Notes: generated by a model not told the origin, from the letters alone. 64,000 nucleotides of DNA from Echinarachnius parma (GCA_037951105.1 JBAMJV010008234.1:1-64000), one strand, 5' to 3'; shown: positions 13,073 through 24,556, counted from the stretch's first letter. A program made the numbers and translations.

Positions 13073-13312
13073 TTACCCTGGGGTTCCAAATGAAAATCCG
13101 CCATTTTGTTTAATTATTGATTTATTTTTCAGGGCTGTACACTGGGGTACCAAAGAGTATGAAATTATTTTCGTTATGCTTTATTAACGTTCAAAAGGCT
13201 CTCTTTGCGGCCAGCGGCGTCCATGATTGCCTAGCGGTACGGTTGTACTTCGGGTGGACACAAGATGGCGCTACACAATGCAGGATACCGGGGTACAACG
13301 GTACCCCAGGGT
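13073..13312. mobile_element. Candidate inverted-repeat element in intron 8
   Basis: TACCCTGGGGTTCC at the left faces GGTACCCCAGGGTA at the right. The interior is unusually GC-rich for this window and carries further GGGGTAC copies. The insertion borders are uncertain. Confidence 0.5.
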
Positions 13313-13755
13313 ACTGCGCGTGTCATCATAATAAGCTCAAATATTCCATCTGGCTACAGGCACCTAACATGTTTGTTCACTTACAAGTACAAGAGAAAAA
13401 TTAAATTCATTATTATGTAAATCTCATCGAAAAACAAGCAAGAAATTTGCCAAAAAGCAGATCAAGTTACCTAGTGCAATTAAAATTTCCTAGGTTTTTT
13501 TCACATTGTGTTCATTCAGGCAAATAAATGTTATGTTTCAGGGCAAGTCAAATTTGAAAATTAATGATTTTACTAGCCCAAAGGGGCAAGTAGAAAAAAA
13601 GTTGCTGTGGAGGTTTGTTGCAAGAAGAGTAGAGATATATAAGATAACGAGGAATAATTAAATCTTCGGACAGCCGGGGACATACTGTACATTCTCTAGA
13701 AAAAAAGAAAAAAATTACTGAAAGGCAGACAATCTTTAATTTAAAAAAAACTTAC

Positions 13756-13955
13756 CTAGTGTCGGCCGGCCGCCGTACTGTTGCACGTCGTTATAGTACT
13801 CGTTAGAATTGTAGCTCCCGTCCTCGGAAGGGCAGGGGTTATACATGTCCTCCAGGTAGGGCACCATAGACATGCTTCCGACCTCGTCGCAGCTTTCTGG
13901 CACCAGGGGCAGGGGGACGGGGTCCCCAACTATGGGGTGTTTTTTCCTCACCCAT
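13756..13955 (-). CDS. STK11: STK11 exon 8 (kinase end and regulatory tail)
   Basis: 200 nt (human 188) with a TTTCAG acceptor and a GTAAGT donor. It encodes WVRKKHPIVGDPVPLPLV followed by a tail with MSMVPYLEDMYNPC and an Asn/Tyr-rich stretch. The human counterparts are WFRKKHP and MTVVPYLEDLHG. The serine in SMSMVPY takes the place of human Thr336, a known phosphorylation site; that equivalence is inferred by alignment. Two acceptor-side partial copies lie upstream (14188-14286 and 14040-14090). Confidence 0.94.
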
Positions 13956-14039
13956 CTGAAAAAAAGAGAAGAATATATAGATTGTAAATGTCCACTAGAT
14001 AGGGTATTCATGGTTGAAATTCCAACATCGTAGCTTCTT

Positions 14040-14090
14040 GTGGCAGCTTGCTCCAACCGTGGGGTTTATTTTGTCCTCACCCCTCTTCAA
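14040..14090 (-). pseudogene. Partial copy of exon 8, acceptor side (copy 2, short)
   Basis: A short degraded match, CCAACCGTGGGGTTTATTTT then GTCCTCACCCCTCTTC, to the first ~35 nt of exon 8 and its acceptor. It lies between the real exon and the longer copy. Confidence 0.6.
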
Positions 14091-14187
14091 AGGAGATGTT
14101 AATATTGTATTTAAAGGCCTGTTTTGATGTTCTAATATGGTGATTTTCATCCATTATATTTAATAAGGGTTGTACACTTCCTTTAGA

Positions 14188-14286
14188 AAGGACACCATAC
14201 TCATGCTTCCGACCTTGTCACAGCTGTCTGGTACCAGGGGGAGGGGGACAGGGTCTCAAACTATGGGGTGTTTTTTCCACACCCAG
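14188..14286 (-). pseudogene. Partial copy of exon 8, acceptor side (copy 1)
   Basis: Plus-strand CATGCTTCCGACCTTGTCAC, GGGGTGTTTTTTCCACACCC and the bases between match the first half of exon 8 with scattered substitutions. The acceptor AG is lost. It lies upstream of exon 8 in intron 7 and breaks off at the PYLED codons. Confidence 0.85.
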
Positions 14287-14464
14287 AGCAGAGTATTGCA
14301 AGTTTTACCTACAGTAGTATTTGTTTTTTAACTCTAACCATGGTGGGTTTTTTTAATATACATGTAAGATACAATTTGGTTTCTTCAGCCAAATGAATAA
14401 CTGATTGTGTCGCTATGTTGTTTGTGGGTGATGTTTCTTTTAATAATAATTTTGTTTTCTTTAA

Positions 14465-14896
14465 AGGGGACCACCAGGCAAAGGACAACACATTATTATA
14501 TGCTTTGGTACCGTTTTGTGATATCAAATAGATACCCAACATTTTGCAAAGGGTTGTGTAATTCATAAACAAAGCAATTAATTTCCATCACTTACGGAAC
14601 CACGGCTATCTCGTGGTTCCACACGGGCCAGGCAATTGCGAGTGCGCCAATGCAATTCACGCGTACGTCAATAGAATCCCGGATGATTCGTTCGCTCTGC
14701 ATAGAGCGCCGCTGGCTCTGCTCGCATAATAGTCTGCGCATTCAGACCGCATGACCGCATGGCTGAGAATGGTGATGCGTTTTCCAATTATATATTTTTT
14801 TCTGAAAACATATTTTTGTGAACTTATTGAAGGAATGGAATACTAAAGATGTTACCTTTCTATAAAAAGATTATTATTTTTGGGTGGTGGTACCCT
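14465..14896. mobile_element. TTAA-flanked MITE, family D, in intron 7
   Basis: Ends AGGGGACCACCAGGCAAAGG and (reverse complement of the right end) AGGGTACCACCACCCAAAAA with TTAA on both sides (14461-14464, 14897-14900). It holds an inner hairpin, GGAACCACG...CGTGGTTCC. Confidence 0.8.
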
Positions 14897-14977
14897 TTAA
14901 GTGATTCAGAGATTGTTTTTTGTTTGTTTTTTTCTTTCCTTTTTACATCACGTTTTCTTCTGCCAACGGATACTTAC

Positions 14978-15035
14978 ACATGTTCCTTGATTTGTTGCAC
15001 ACCCAGCCTATTGTCAGGGTCAATACACAGCATCC
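14978..15035 (-). CDS. STK11: STK11 exon 7 (end of kinase C-lobe)
   Basis: 58 nt, as in human exon 7, with a CTGCAG acceptor and a GTAAGT donor. It encodes GMLCIDPDNRLGVQQIKEH plus two bases of the next codon; human has GMLEYEPAKRFSIRQIRQH. The arginine (R of NRL) is the conserved kinase subdomain XI residue. No partial copies of this exon were seen. Confidence 0.95.
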
Positions 15036-15040
15036 CTGCA

Positions 15041-16480
15041 GAATAAAGACAAAACAACCAACAATATTTGAAAGCAATAAAATAAATAGTAATAATATAA
15101 TTCTTATACAGAACCGAGGTATGATGTCACATTCTTTCGTTATAACATATTACTCTTAATTTAGTTGTACATTTTATAAATGAAACGTGATGCAAGTGAA
15201 TAACATTCTAAGAACATTTAAACAAACGGTTCAAGATTTCACAGTGTTGCACTACTGGACAACCTGATTCATACATTATGTGTGTGTATGTGTGTGTATA
15301 CAACATGGGCACCTGTATATTGTTTACAGTATCAATTACTAATTGAACAAAACAACCTGGCCTTGGCACAAACCTGATGCCACAAACATGATGTAAGCCT
15401 AGCTCTTAATCCCTAGCTATCACTTCATTTGTAGCATGAAACCGCAGGGATATCCTGGATTACGAGGTTGCTTATATATCTAATGCGCTGTGTGGGTTTT
15501 TAATTTAATCCACGTAATACCATTTAATCATCTCAAATCACAATTGATCTTGTAAATTTGAAGAACACATATAATATACAGTGATTCAAAGTCATGTCTG
15601 AAGTGTCCCCCCCCCCCCAATAAATATGACCTCACATTCCCTTGTTATTTATAACAAACTAAAAGTAAATATAGTAATGGTTCTTAACAACTTGTCCTTT
15701 TGATAATGGGTTAGAGTTTGCCAATTGTTTTGTTTATCAACAGCTAGGTCACAATTGTTTTAATGTTGGTATTTTTTTATTTTTTCATTTTTTATATATT
15801 TTTTTTTGTTCTTCTTTGTTTGCTTGCCAAACATCGTTTATACTGTATAGCTATAGCAAAAAATAGCTATGACTTTACACTTCAATACTGATCTATAAAC
15901 CATAATTTGTAATTCAGCTTTTTAAAAAAGCTTACAGTGAAGGAAAAGGGAATAACCTTGGGTCAGCCATATGTTCACCGAAAAGCAAATCACAATTGGA
16001 ACAGATAGCTTCAATTTCAACATAATTGAACAACATAATAATGATCAGATTTCATCTATTATGCTCAATTCACGAGACTCTATTCCGTCCTCTGATGCCT
16101 TCTAAGTATTAAAAGCCTTTGGATGGGGTGGGGGGGGGGGGGGGGGTAGGGGATGGAAACCCAATCGCGCTCCAGGTTGCCATGGTAAATGATTCGTGCA
16201 CTGCATTTAATCATAATCATGGGAGGCCGTATACACCAGTACATGCCTCACTTTAATTCACTAAGTACGGTGGGTAGAGGGGTATTTTCCATGCATAATT
16301 CACTTCAAAACGGGTCCTTCTATTCCTTTCGCCCCATTAACTATTAAAAGTATCGTAGAATAATTCATTAAATTGCATGAGATACAGTCAGAATTGTGAT
16401 AGCAGGTTAAATCAACATCGGTGAAATTCCCCATCCACTAAAAAAAACACAAAAAAAACAAACAAATCGTTAAACGCCAT
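15041..16480. other. Intron 6, part without recognised feature
   Basis: AT-rich unique-looking sequence with a C-run at 15607-15618, a short TGTG tract near 15282-15298 and a G-run at 16129-16147. Nothing else recognised. Confidence 0.55.
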
Positions 16481-16489
16481 AGAGCAGTA

Positions 16490-17100
16490 TCGGGAAAGTT
16501 ACGGAAAACAATTCTGTTGGCCAAACGTATCAATCAACATGGTTGAAATAGTATAAGAGAGGGTTTATGTGGTAAAATCAGAACCATAACACAGTGCTCG
16601 AATTTAGCATAGGCCCGCTGGCCCAGGGCCACTAAAAATTAGCTCCAGGCCACATTCTACTGGCCCATTCGGGCCACCAAATTTAACAGAATTTGTTGTG
16701 TTTTTCTATGTTTAGGGCCACCAGATTTAGGTTTCGGGCCACTCAAAGTTGAACAATCTTGTTTTTACTTGCCCGACTGGGCCACAAGGCAAAAAGGTTA
16801 ATTTCTAGCATTGCATAACATCATAAAATGAAAAAATATAAGGAAAGTTCCATGCTGCGCCACTAAGATTGGACGCAAAGTTCACAGCTTGTTCCGGCCT
16901 TCCTCCCCAGCTTGGGTCTTGTAGCTAGCCGATAGAAAATGTACGCTGCATGGTTTGCGTGTGCTTCTTGGCGGTTTCTTGGCCCAATTTTTTGTTTTTG
17001 TTTTAATATATTATTTCACCTGGTCGGTGACAAAAGCATATTACATTTAATTTGTGTGTGTGTGTGAGGCGTTTCCAAATACTGCTATTTGATTTTAACA
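16490..17100. repeat. Dispersed repeat, with a GGCC-type repeat inserted (16598-16810)
   Basis: GTATCGGGAAAGT..., TGTGGTAAAATC and GGCGGTTTCTTGGCC recur at 20370-20470 and 21775-21800, suggesting two copies of one older repeat, each interrupted by a different insertion. The insert here runs from GTGCTCGAATTTAGC through repeated GGCCCA/GGGCCA blocks to TTTCTAGCATTG. Confidence 0.55.
16598..16810. repeat. GGCC-block dispersed repeat (copy 1)
   Basis: GCTCGAATTTAGC at one end, TTTCTAGCATT at the other, and alternating GGCCCA...GGGCCA words between. Relatives are at 27466-27755, 28015-28140, 54293-54568 and a fragment near 13540-13605. Confidence 0.65.
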
Positions 17101-17128
17101 AATAAATAGAAAATACATGACAAATCAC

Positions 17129-17180
17129 CTGCTAATAGGTCCGGTCGTCAGGAATTGTGTCGTACCCCCTTCCCCATCCC
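17129..17180 (-). pseudogene. Partial copy of exon 6, donor side (copy 2)
   Basis: A second, older donor-side copy. The plus strand keeps CACCTGCTAATAGGTC, then an internal deletion, then GGTCGTCAGGAATTGTGTCG and CCCCCTTCCCC. The minus-strand donor is GTGATTTG. The frame is not maintained. Confidence 0.78.
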
Positions 17181-17308
17181 ATCAAATTCTGCCCCCCCCC
17201 CCCTCCCCCCAACTTCTCTGGCCTCTTCCCACACTCCTCTTAGACGCAACCAATAAAATATATATTTTACCCCCCAAAAATGTAAAAAATCATTTTAAAG
17301 CAAATTAC

Positions 17309-17351
17309 CTGCTAATAGGTCTGAGAGTTGTGAGGGCAGGTCGTCAGGAAT
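17309..17351 (-). pseudogene. Partial copy of exon 6, donor side (copy 1)
   Basis: About 43 nt identical or nearly identical to the 3' end of exon 6 ([13 protein letters not shown] codons) with the same GTAATTTG donor, 86 nt below the end of the real exon. It stops at CGTCAGGAATACTCC on the plus strand. Confidence 0.88.
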
Positions 17352-17436
17352 ACTCCTCTTAGACGCAAGCAATAAAATATATGTTGACAACAAAACTGTT
17401 TAAAATCATAATTAATCAAAATACATCGCAAATTAC

Positions 17437-17564
17437 CTGCTAATAGGTCTGAGAGTTGTGGGGGCAGGTCGGCAGGAATGGTGTAGTCCCCCTTCCCGAT
17501 GTTCTCGAACAGTCTGTAGATGTTGTCCCCCTCGAAGGGGAATTTACCCGTTACAATATTAAAC
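17437..17564 (-). CDS. STK11: STK11 exon 6 (kinase C-lobe)
   Basis: 128 nt, as in human, with a CTGCAG acceptor and a GTAATT donor. After completing a Leu codon it encodes [25 protein letters not shown] and [18 protein letters not shown]; human has [25 protein letters not shown]. It is the most echoed exon: three acceptor-side copies upstream (17722-17770, 17943-17994, 18156-18198) and two donor-side copies downstream (17309-17351, 17129-17180). Confidence 0.96.
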
Positions 17565-17721
17565 CTGCAGAGAGGGGAGAAGAAAAAGTAGAAGAAGAAA
17601 AAAAAACATTATAATCTATCTTTATATTACGATGGTATTGGGGGAAACGGGTTCATAGTAAAATAACGATGAGGGCAAAAACGAAGAAGGAAGAAGATCA
17701 TGATGATGATAGTAATGATCT

Positions 17722-17770
17722 GAAGATGTCGTACCCCTCGAAGGGGAATTTACCCGTTACAATATTAAAC
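17722..17770 (-). pseudogene. Partial copy of exon 6, acceptor side (copy 1)
   Basis: Plus-strand CCTCGAAGGGGAATTTACCC and the following bases match exon 6 from its acceptor to the EGD codons, including an ATGCAG acceptor on the minus strand. Exon similarity ends shortly after and is replaced by GAT/GAA-rich repeat DNA. Confidence 0.88.
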
Positions 17771-17942
17771 CTGCATGAGAGGGGAGAACAAAAAAAAAAC
17801 ATTATAATTGATAGAAGTTATTGTCAATCTTTGTATTACAATGGCGTTGGGGGGAAACAGGATCATAGTGAAACAACGATGAGGGCAAAAACGAAGAAGG
17901 AAGATGATGATAGTGATGGTCTGAATATCAAGGGTAATCATC

Positions 17943-17994
17943 TGAAGATGTTGTACCACCTCAAAGGGGAATTTACCCGGATACAATATTAAAC
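17943..17994 (-). pseudogene. Partial copy of exon 6, acceptor side (copy 2)
   Basis: Same segment as copy 1, more diverged (CTCAAAGGGG, a GG insertion near ACCCGGATAC that breaks the frame), still with a CTGCAG acceptor. It is separated from copy 1 by about 220 nt that are also repeated (ATGAGGGCAAAAACGAAGAA). Confidence 0.85.
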
Positions 17995-18155
17995 CTGCAG
18001 AGAGAGGAGAACAAAAAGCAGAACAAGAAAAATCATTATAATTAATGTCAATCATTATACTACAAAATAAATCATAAAGCTATCAACGTTGATTAAAACA
18101 AAGAAGGAAGATGAAGATGATGAAGATGACGACGACGACGACGACGACAACGGCG

Positions 18156-18198
18156 ATCTGTAGATGGTGTCCCGCTCGACCCATTACACTATTAAACC
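18156..18198 (-). pseudogene. Partial copy of exon 6, acceptor side (copy 3, decayed)
   Basis: Only fragments of the exon 6 start remain: CTGTAGATGGTGTCCCGCTC, CCATTACACTATTAAACCTG on the plus strand. The acceptor has changed to CACAG. It is the outermost and most decayed of the three, giving a gradient of divergence away from the real exon. Confidence 0.7.
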
Positions 18199-18237
18199 TG
18201 TGAAGAGGGGAGAAACAAATATGCAGACAAATATATA

Positions 18238-18915
18238 TGTGAGTTCAATGCAAAACATATTTTAGAGTTTTATTTTCATGAATGCAAGCGTGAAAAGTAG
18301 CCCCTGAAAAAATTTATTTGAATTGTTTTCCCCTGAAACAAAACGTGTCAATTGATGTGTGAACGTTCAATGCAACACAAATTTTATAATAGTGTAATTT
18401 TCATGCACGCGAGCGTGAAAAGTAGCCCCTGGAATAATAAATTGTAATTGTTTTCCCCCGAAACAAAACGTGTCAATTGATCAAAGTGTGTCTGTGTGAA
18501 CGTTCAATGCAACACAAATTTTATAGTGTAATTTTCATGCATGCAAGTTTGAAAAGTAGCCCCTGGAATAATAAATAAATTGTAATTGTTTTCCCCCCGA
18601 AACAAAAAACGTGTCAATTGATCAAAGTGTGTCTGTGTGAACGTTCAATGCAACACAAATTTTATAAAAGTGTAATTTTCATGCATGCAAGCGTGAAAAG
18701 TAGCCCCTGAAAATATAAATTGTAATTGTTTTCCCTCGAAACAAAACGTGTCAATGGATCAAAGTGTGTCTGTGTTAACGTTCAATGCAACACAAATTTT
18801 ATAGTGTCATTTGCATGCATGCAAGCGTGAAATCAAAAGTAGCCCCTGAAAAAAATAAAATTGTAATTGTTTTCCCACGAAACAAAACGTGTCAATTGAT
18901 GATACCAAGTGTGAA
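18238..18915. repeat. Tandem array in intron 5, ~120-140-bp units, 5 copies
   Basis: Units share GTTCAATGCAACACAAATTT, CATGCAAGCGTGAAAAGTAG, CCCCTG and AAACAAAACGTGTCAATTGA. TTCAATGCAA recurs near 18245, 18367, 18503, 18643 and 18781. It directly abuts the exon 6 partial copies. Confidence 0.93.
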
Positions 18916-19648
18916 CGCACACCAAACGTCCAGGGTAGTTGCTGCCTGCAGAGAAACCAGACATCTGTGCTCTGCATTACGCCCAGGTACACAAATACAT
19001 CTTTATTGGCTGACTTTCAAAACAATCAATAATCATTTGGAGGCACAATACCACCTTTGTATGAACATGTACATGTACATGTATTGTGCACATTAATGAA
19101 ACATACTTATTAGCAATGTACGTATGTACGTCCAATACAATACAAATGTTCAATCTAAACAATGCTCTTCCTGGACAACATTTTTAGTGAAAGAAAAAGT
19201 AGAAAAGAGGATAATTTTAGAAAATCTGTTTGAGTCAATTAAAGCCATTTGGAATTTGCTGTATTCTTTTCACTTTGGGCCAGCAAAAATGTTTGAAATT
19301 AATATTTTGGCAACTAGATTAATAACTACAAGTAAAATAGACATTTTTTACAATAAACTGTCAATGTCATTTCGGGGCTAAAAATGTTTGCTTTGGGGGC
19401 GAAAGAAAGAAAGAAACAAAATCCGAGTGAAAATCATTTTACTTCATCCTCTTTTCGTTTTCGGCGGAATACATTACCGACATATAACCAGAATGGCCAA
19501 TTTAGATTCCACTATCCACAAATTTGAGAGGAAATTATTTTACATAACATGCACGTCCCGGCCACTAGCGAAAGAGGAAAATTAGTTTGGAGCAACGTGG
19601 GCGTTCACTAAATGTATGTACACATGTATGATTTCAGTTGCCCTTTAA

Positions 19649-20009
19649 AGGGATCTAGTAACTTTGTTCACATGTGAAAAAAGTGATGAATAGTTGATAT
19701 CTAATATGTCCACAGGGTATTGTGTGAAAATTTCAAGTCAAATGGACGTTATATGGCCGAGTAATGAGCAAAAATGCAAAGTGATGTTCACAAACTCATT
19801 GCACTCACTTTGTACATGGTTTTCGCGATCCGTTGGGATTATTTAACATCTGAACACTTCAATCGTAAATATCTTTTTAACGAAAGGGAAATTTTAAAAA
19901 CCGAAACCTGTCCCATGATTTGATCGTTAATACGAATACACCAAGGTATGAGGGAACCGCTAGAATTCCAATTGGATTTGGAGGATTTGGACAATGTTAC
20001 TAAGTCCCT
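19649..20009. mobile_element. TTAA-flanked MITE, family B (copy 1)
   Basis: Ends AGGGATCTAGTAACTTTGTT and (reverse complement of the right end) AGGGACTTAGTAACATTGTC between TTAA sites (19645-19648, 20010-20013). The internal TATGGCCGAGTAATGAGCAA is shared with the copy at 24557-24860. Confidence 0.87.
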
Positions 20010-20571
20010 TTAAATACCCAGGCCAGGCAGCCAGGCAAGCAGGCAGGAGAGGCAGCCGCATTACCGATTAGCTTGCTGCACCTGCATCCATTCTCTGTTT
20101 TCCCCATCTCGTTATGTACCCATCTCCCTTCTCTTTCTTAGACACACACACACACACACAACAGGCTTTTATCACATTACAGCTAGCTAGCCAGCTAGCT
20201 AGTAGTACCGACATCACACACTGCTTCTTCTGATTCTAGTCATACATTATCTAGCTCAAACTCAAAGCAAGCTATAAATAAACATTACACAATGCTCCTA
20301 CTTGTATTAAGTCACCCTGCTCTCAGACAAGGGCATCTTCTCTAAAGGTACACATGGTTAAAGCCCAAGTCCAGTTTCGGGAAAGTAGCCGAATAAATCT
20401 ATATTGATTAATATTGTTGAATATGTATTGAAATAGGGCTTGTGTGGTAAAATCCAAACCTAAGCATCGTTAAATACAGAAATATCGGAAGAAATCAAAT
20501 ATCCGCCTGTGAAATTCATAAATCCACCACTCGTTCAGACCTGTCAGCGCCGCTAGCGCTGGGGGAGATAT

Positions 20572-21623
20572 TAGAGGCACGGATTTTCCGTTTCAAAAAA
20601 AGGCCTTTTCCGTTTCAGAAAATCGGGAATTCCGTTTTTACCTGCCTGAAAAACGGAAATTCCGTTTTGCCATAGACTTTGTACATGTGAAAAACTGCAA
20701 ATTCCGTTAACCATCAAACTCTATACAAAATTCAATGAGTATGGTAAAATCATGATTTACCGATTTTCTCTCGCTTCAACTCCAAGCTTTCATACGTATC
20801 ACTATCAGCGTGTGGTGACGTCGTGTCGTAATCGAATTCCGTACCATTACCAAAGCCGTAGTATATACCGTACCCCGGAACGAACGCGGAAGTAATTGTT
20901 ATACACGTGTGCGCTGATTATATCTCGAACATTTTCTAACTCCTCGAACCTGCATGTGTACTGTACTGAAGCTTACATCATATCAGTACAACGACACGAA
21001 TAAGTCAACACTAACACTTCACTTGTATACATTGCGTGCAGCTTATCGGGTCTTTTTTCTAACGCGAGATATCCATCCGCCGGGAATTGGGGAATTCCCC
21101 AATTCCCGGCGGATGGATATCTCGCGTAAGAAATGAGACCCATAACCTGCACGCAAAGTAAACGAGTGATATGGCGGGCTGTACCGATAGCTAAGAGGGC
21201 CGGGCGGACTGGATGTCAACGTTTGAGAATCGTTTAATCCATGTGCAGTATTAATATTACGTACATGCATGGGTGACATGGTATGCGCAGCTCTGACTGA
21301 TAGCAGCTAGCTGCGGGGCCGGGGCGCGCCGGGGTAGCTAGTCTACGACGTCGATCGTATGCCGTACTCGCCGCACCGCGCGCTAGATCGGCTGTCATAA
21401 TAAACGAGCGGATTTCTTGTCGTTGTAAGTTGCATTCGACATCGTCTTTCTTGTACTTTTTTGTCATTTGTTTTCTTCTGATAGTTTTCTACTACAAAAT
21501 ATGAATTTTTGAGGAAAAAGAGGTTTTCCGCGATTTTCCGTTTGAGAACTCATTTTCCGTTTCAAATGGTCAATTCCGCGATTTTCCGCGATTTTCCGCG
21601 ATCGCGGAAAATCCGTGCCTCTA
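20572..21623. mobile_element. 1.05-kb element with TAGAGGCACGG termini and palindromic core
   Basis: The termini TAGAGGCACGGATTTTCCG match inverted at both ends. AGATAT flanks each side (20566-20571, 21624-21629) as a target duplication. The middle is a perfect 66-bp palindrome (21062-21127) inside a longer imperfect one. The right third (about 21407-21530) is shared, inverted, with the element at 53248-54151. The small ORFs inside have no recognisable domain. Confidence 0.85.
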
Positions 21624-22279
21624 AGATATCGACAAGCTAGGAACAAGCCCGTATAGCGCGACACCTCGTGTACACCTCGTGGTCGTAATACACGTAGCGT
21701 ATGAGCGATTCCGCGTTGGCGATATCTATCCGGCCCTAGATCAATTTATAATTTTGCAAATATATCAATTAGTAGGCGGTTTCTTGGCCAAATTTGGATA
21801 ATCCTATATTAGTACAATTATATTCTTTCACATTATTGGTAATAAGAGCTTCCATTTCATGTTTTGAGAGGGGGGCGTTTCCAAAACTGGCCTTTACCTT
21901 TAACCAGGGAAACGGGGGATTTCTTCACACGCACAAATATTATTTGGATTTCACCGTCTTTGTTTGCAAGCAAACAGATAAGTTTTGGTCAAAGTTATGT
22001 GAAAATTAAGATATCACTAGCTAAAATTGGTATATATATAACAAAGTTAACTTGTGTACAGCGCATTACAACGCAGCAATCATGTTATTGCCACGCTCCC
22101 GTTTCCTAGGCTGTCCATATGCTTAGCATGCCCTGTTGAGTAAAAAAATAATGCATGTCCATATTGGTACAAAAAAAGTACAGTATGTGACTGTTAAATG
22201 TATTGCAAAATAGTCCATACCGCCCCCCCCCCCGCCCTTCTCCCCACTCCCAAGTTTGCCTCAATGTCATCTTTCCCCT

Positions 22280-22980
22280 ATGACCACCCCCTGTTGCATG
22301 AAAAATAACATGTTCACGCACATGTGTACTAAGGTTCTTTCCCACCCCTCACGTGTGCAAAATTGTTTGTGCATTTTATTTCCATTTTCACCTGTCATGT
22401 GTGAAAAAACATGTGCGCACTACATTGTACATCTACTCAAAGACCCCCCCCCCCCCCCCCCCCCCCCTCCCTTTGTTGCATGAAAAATGTTTGTGTGCAA
22501 GTGTGTACAATGGTGCTTTCCCATTTCCTCATTTGTGCAAAAATGTGTGTGCATGTGTGCACTGGGATCCATTTTATTACCCCTGTGTGCAAAAATAAAT
22601 GTGCGCAAAAAGAAAGTGTGCATTACCGCTATTAATATGAACCACCCCCCCCCCCCCCTGCTCCTCAGTTGTAGTGTGAAAATACTCAAGCGATACATGT
22701 GTGTACCAAGGTCTTTTACCACACCTCATGCGTGCGAAAATATGTGTGCAAAAAAAATGTGTGCATGTGTGTGTACTGTGAATACCCTTTTCTTCCCTGG
22801 TCCATGAAGAAATATTTGTGCATGAAAATATAATTAAATATGTGCGCATGTGTGCTCTAACTTCTAATGTCTATATATGTTTTGCTTGGAGAAATGTGTG
22901 TGTGAGTGTGTGTACTAAGGTCTATATTTGCTTGGAGAAATATGTGCGTGGGTGTGCGCACCTCTCCATATGCTCACTCT
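22280..22980. repeat. Degenerate TG/GTGCAAAA minisatellite
   Basis: About ten ~65-bp units with GTGTGCAAAAAT(A)TGTGTGCATGTGTG and ACTAAGG..TTTTCCC. C-runs at 22443-22467 and 22645-22659 sit at equivalent unit positions. Overlapping ORFs on both strands are by-products. Confidence 0.85.
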
Positions 22981-23525
22981 TATTTCTTAGCTGCTGCTGC
23001 ATCGGCGGCGACAGCGTGAAAATGAAAAACATGCGTGCCCGAGCTGGCCTGGGTAGAGTGGCAGACAAACAAGTAATGAGATACAACTGAGATACAACTG
23101 AGATGCGACAACCGAGCCTTGTTATCGAGTGACCTGGACGATAAACAAAGCGACTGGGTGTCATCTCGGGTGACTGTAAAGTCCCAACCATGTAGGAATA
23201 TCCCAACCATGTAGGAATATATTTTTCAAATTTTATTTATAAAGCACATTTGCCATGTAATCCATGTTCAAATGCGCTTATGTACAAAGCACCATTATTT
23301 GGTTCATGTCATTTAAATTTCATATCAGTCCTCTTCGCTAGTCAGTTCAGGCATCTATCAACAAAATGATATAAATGATATAAATTGATATCAGATTTGT
23401 GTACAACATGCACAGATGATGCATGTCAATATTTGTTCACATTTGCGGTACCTTATGGCTTTCCCAAATTTGCTTATAAAGCACTAGCACCATTTAAACA
23501 GCACTTCCCAAAATTGCAGAATGAT

Positions 23526-23990
23526 GAAGCTTGAACTTTTCCCCACAATGCGCCACCTTCTGTTCAACTGTCTAAGTCTCTTTTAGCTAAAATACCTAGA
23601 ACACCAGAAACACCAAAACAGAAGAAGCTTGAACCCCCACACCTCCCTCCCATATGATGCCACCTTCTGTTCAATGGACAACGCCTCATTAATAGCTCTC
23701 CTCAAAAGGAGCTTTTAGCTCCTACTAAAACACCTAAAACACCCAAAACACCAAAACAGAAGAAGCTAGAACCCCCATCCCTCCCCTATAATGCCACTTT
23801 CTGTTCAACTGTCAGTCTCTTTTAGCTTCTCCTAAAACACCTCCTAAAACACCCAAAAACACCAAAACAGAAGAAGGTTGAACCCCCATCCCTCCCCTAT
23901 GATGCCACCTTCTGTTCAATAGACAATGCCTCATTATAATAGCTCTCCTCAAAAAGTGATGAACCTCAACACCAAAACACGATGGGCCCG
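23526..23990. repeat. Tandem array, ~120-bp units, 3-4 copies
   Basis: Units contain CACCTTCTGTTCAA, AGCTTTTAGCTCCT-like words, ACCAAAACAGAAGAAG and TTGAACCCCCATCCCTCCCC. Non-coding, within intron 5. Confidence 0.9.
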
Positions 23991-24087
23991 CCACCAAATT
24001 AATTAGACCACTTGCCGCCAAAATGAGGGCTCAGACTAATTGGACACATCCATCACCTTGTCTTCAAAACAGGGTCTTTTTAATTAA

Positions 24088-24552
24088 AGGGGAGCTCTCC
24101 CCTGGGAAATATTTGCTTTTTGTAAGACAGATGGTGGACATTACTGAAACATTTTGAGAAAGAAATAAGAATGTCCTGAGGCAGTGGGCATTTCTTTTAA
24201 AACTGCAGCTATTTGTGACATTATTTGCGTTTTACGAGCACATTGTCAAATATATGTCAAATATATGTGTTTTGTACACTGAATTAAATTTAAAGAGAAT
24301 TATTTGAAATTGTTTTAAGAATATGATGATGTGCTATCATTGCAATGGGAATAACAAATCATAAAGTCTACAAACTTCATTGAATTTGAAAAAAGACAAA
24401 AATGAGATGATATAACATATACAGCGTATGCTATTATAAATTATGTCACAAATTACAGTAATTTTGAAAGCCCAGTACTTAGTGAAGTTCAAACGGTCAT
24501 AGTGTTCATATTTCTCGGCCAATCTTGCTATTTTCCAAGGTGGCAATCCCCT
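24088..24552. mobile_element. TTAA-flanked MITE, family C
   Basis: Ends AGGGGAGCTCTCCCCTGGGA and (reverse complement of the right end) AGGGGATTGCCACCTTGGAA. TTAA lies at 24084-24087 and 24553-24556; the right TTAA is shared with the next element. Confidence 0.8.
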
Positions 24553-24556
24553 TTAA

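Noticed and set aside
13781-13987. Plus-strand ORF opposite exon 8
   Set aside because: Antisense shadow of the exon 8 coding sequence.
22256-22849. Cluster of overlapping 70-106-codon ORFs on both strands
   Set aside because: Product of a degenerate minisatellite with few stop codons; not consistent with any one frame.
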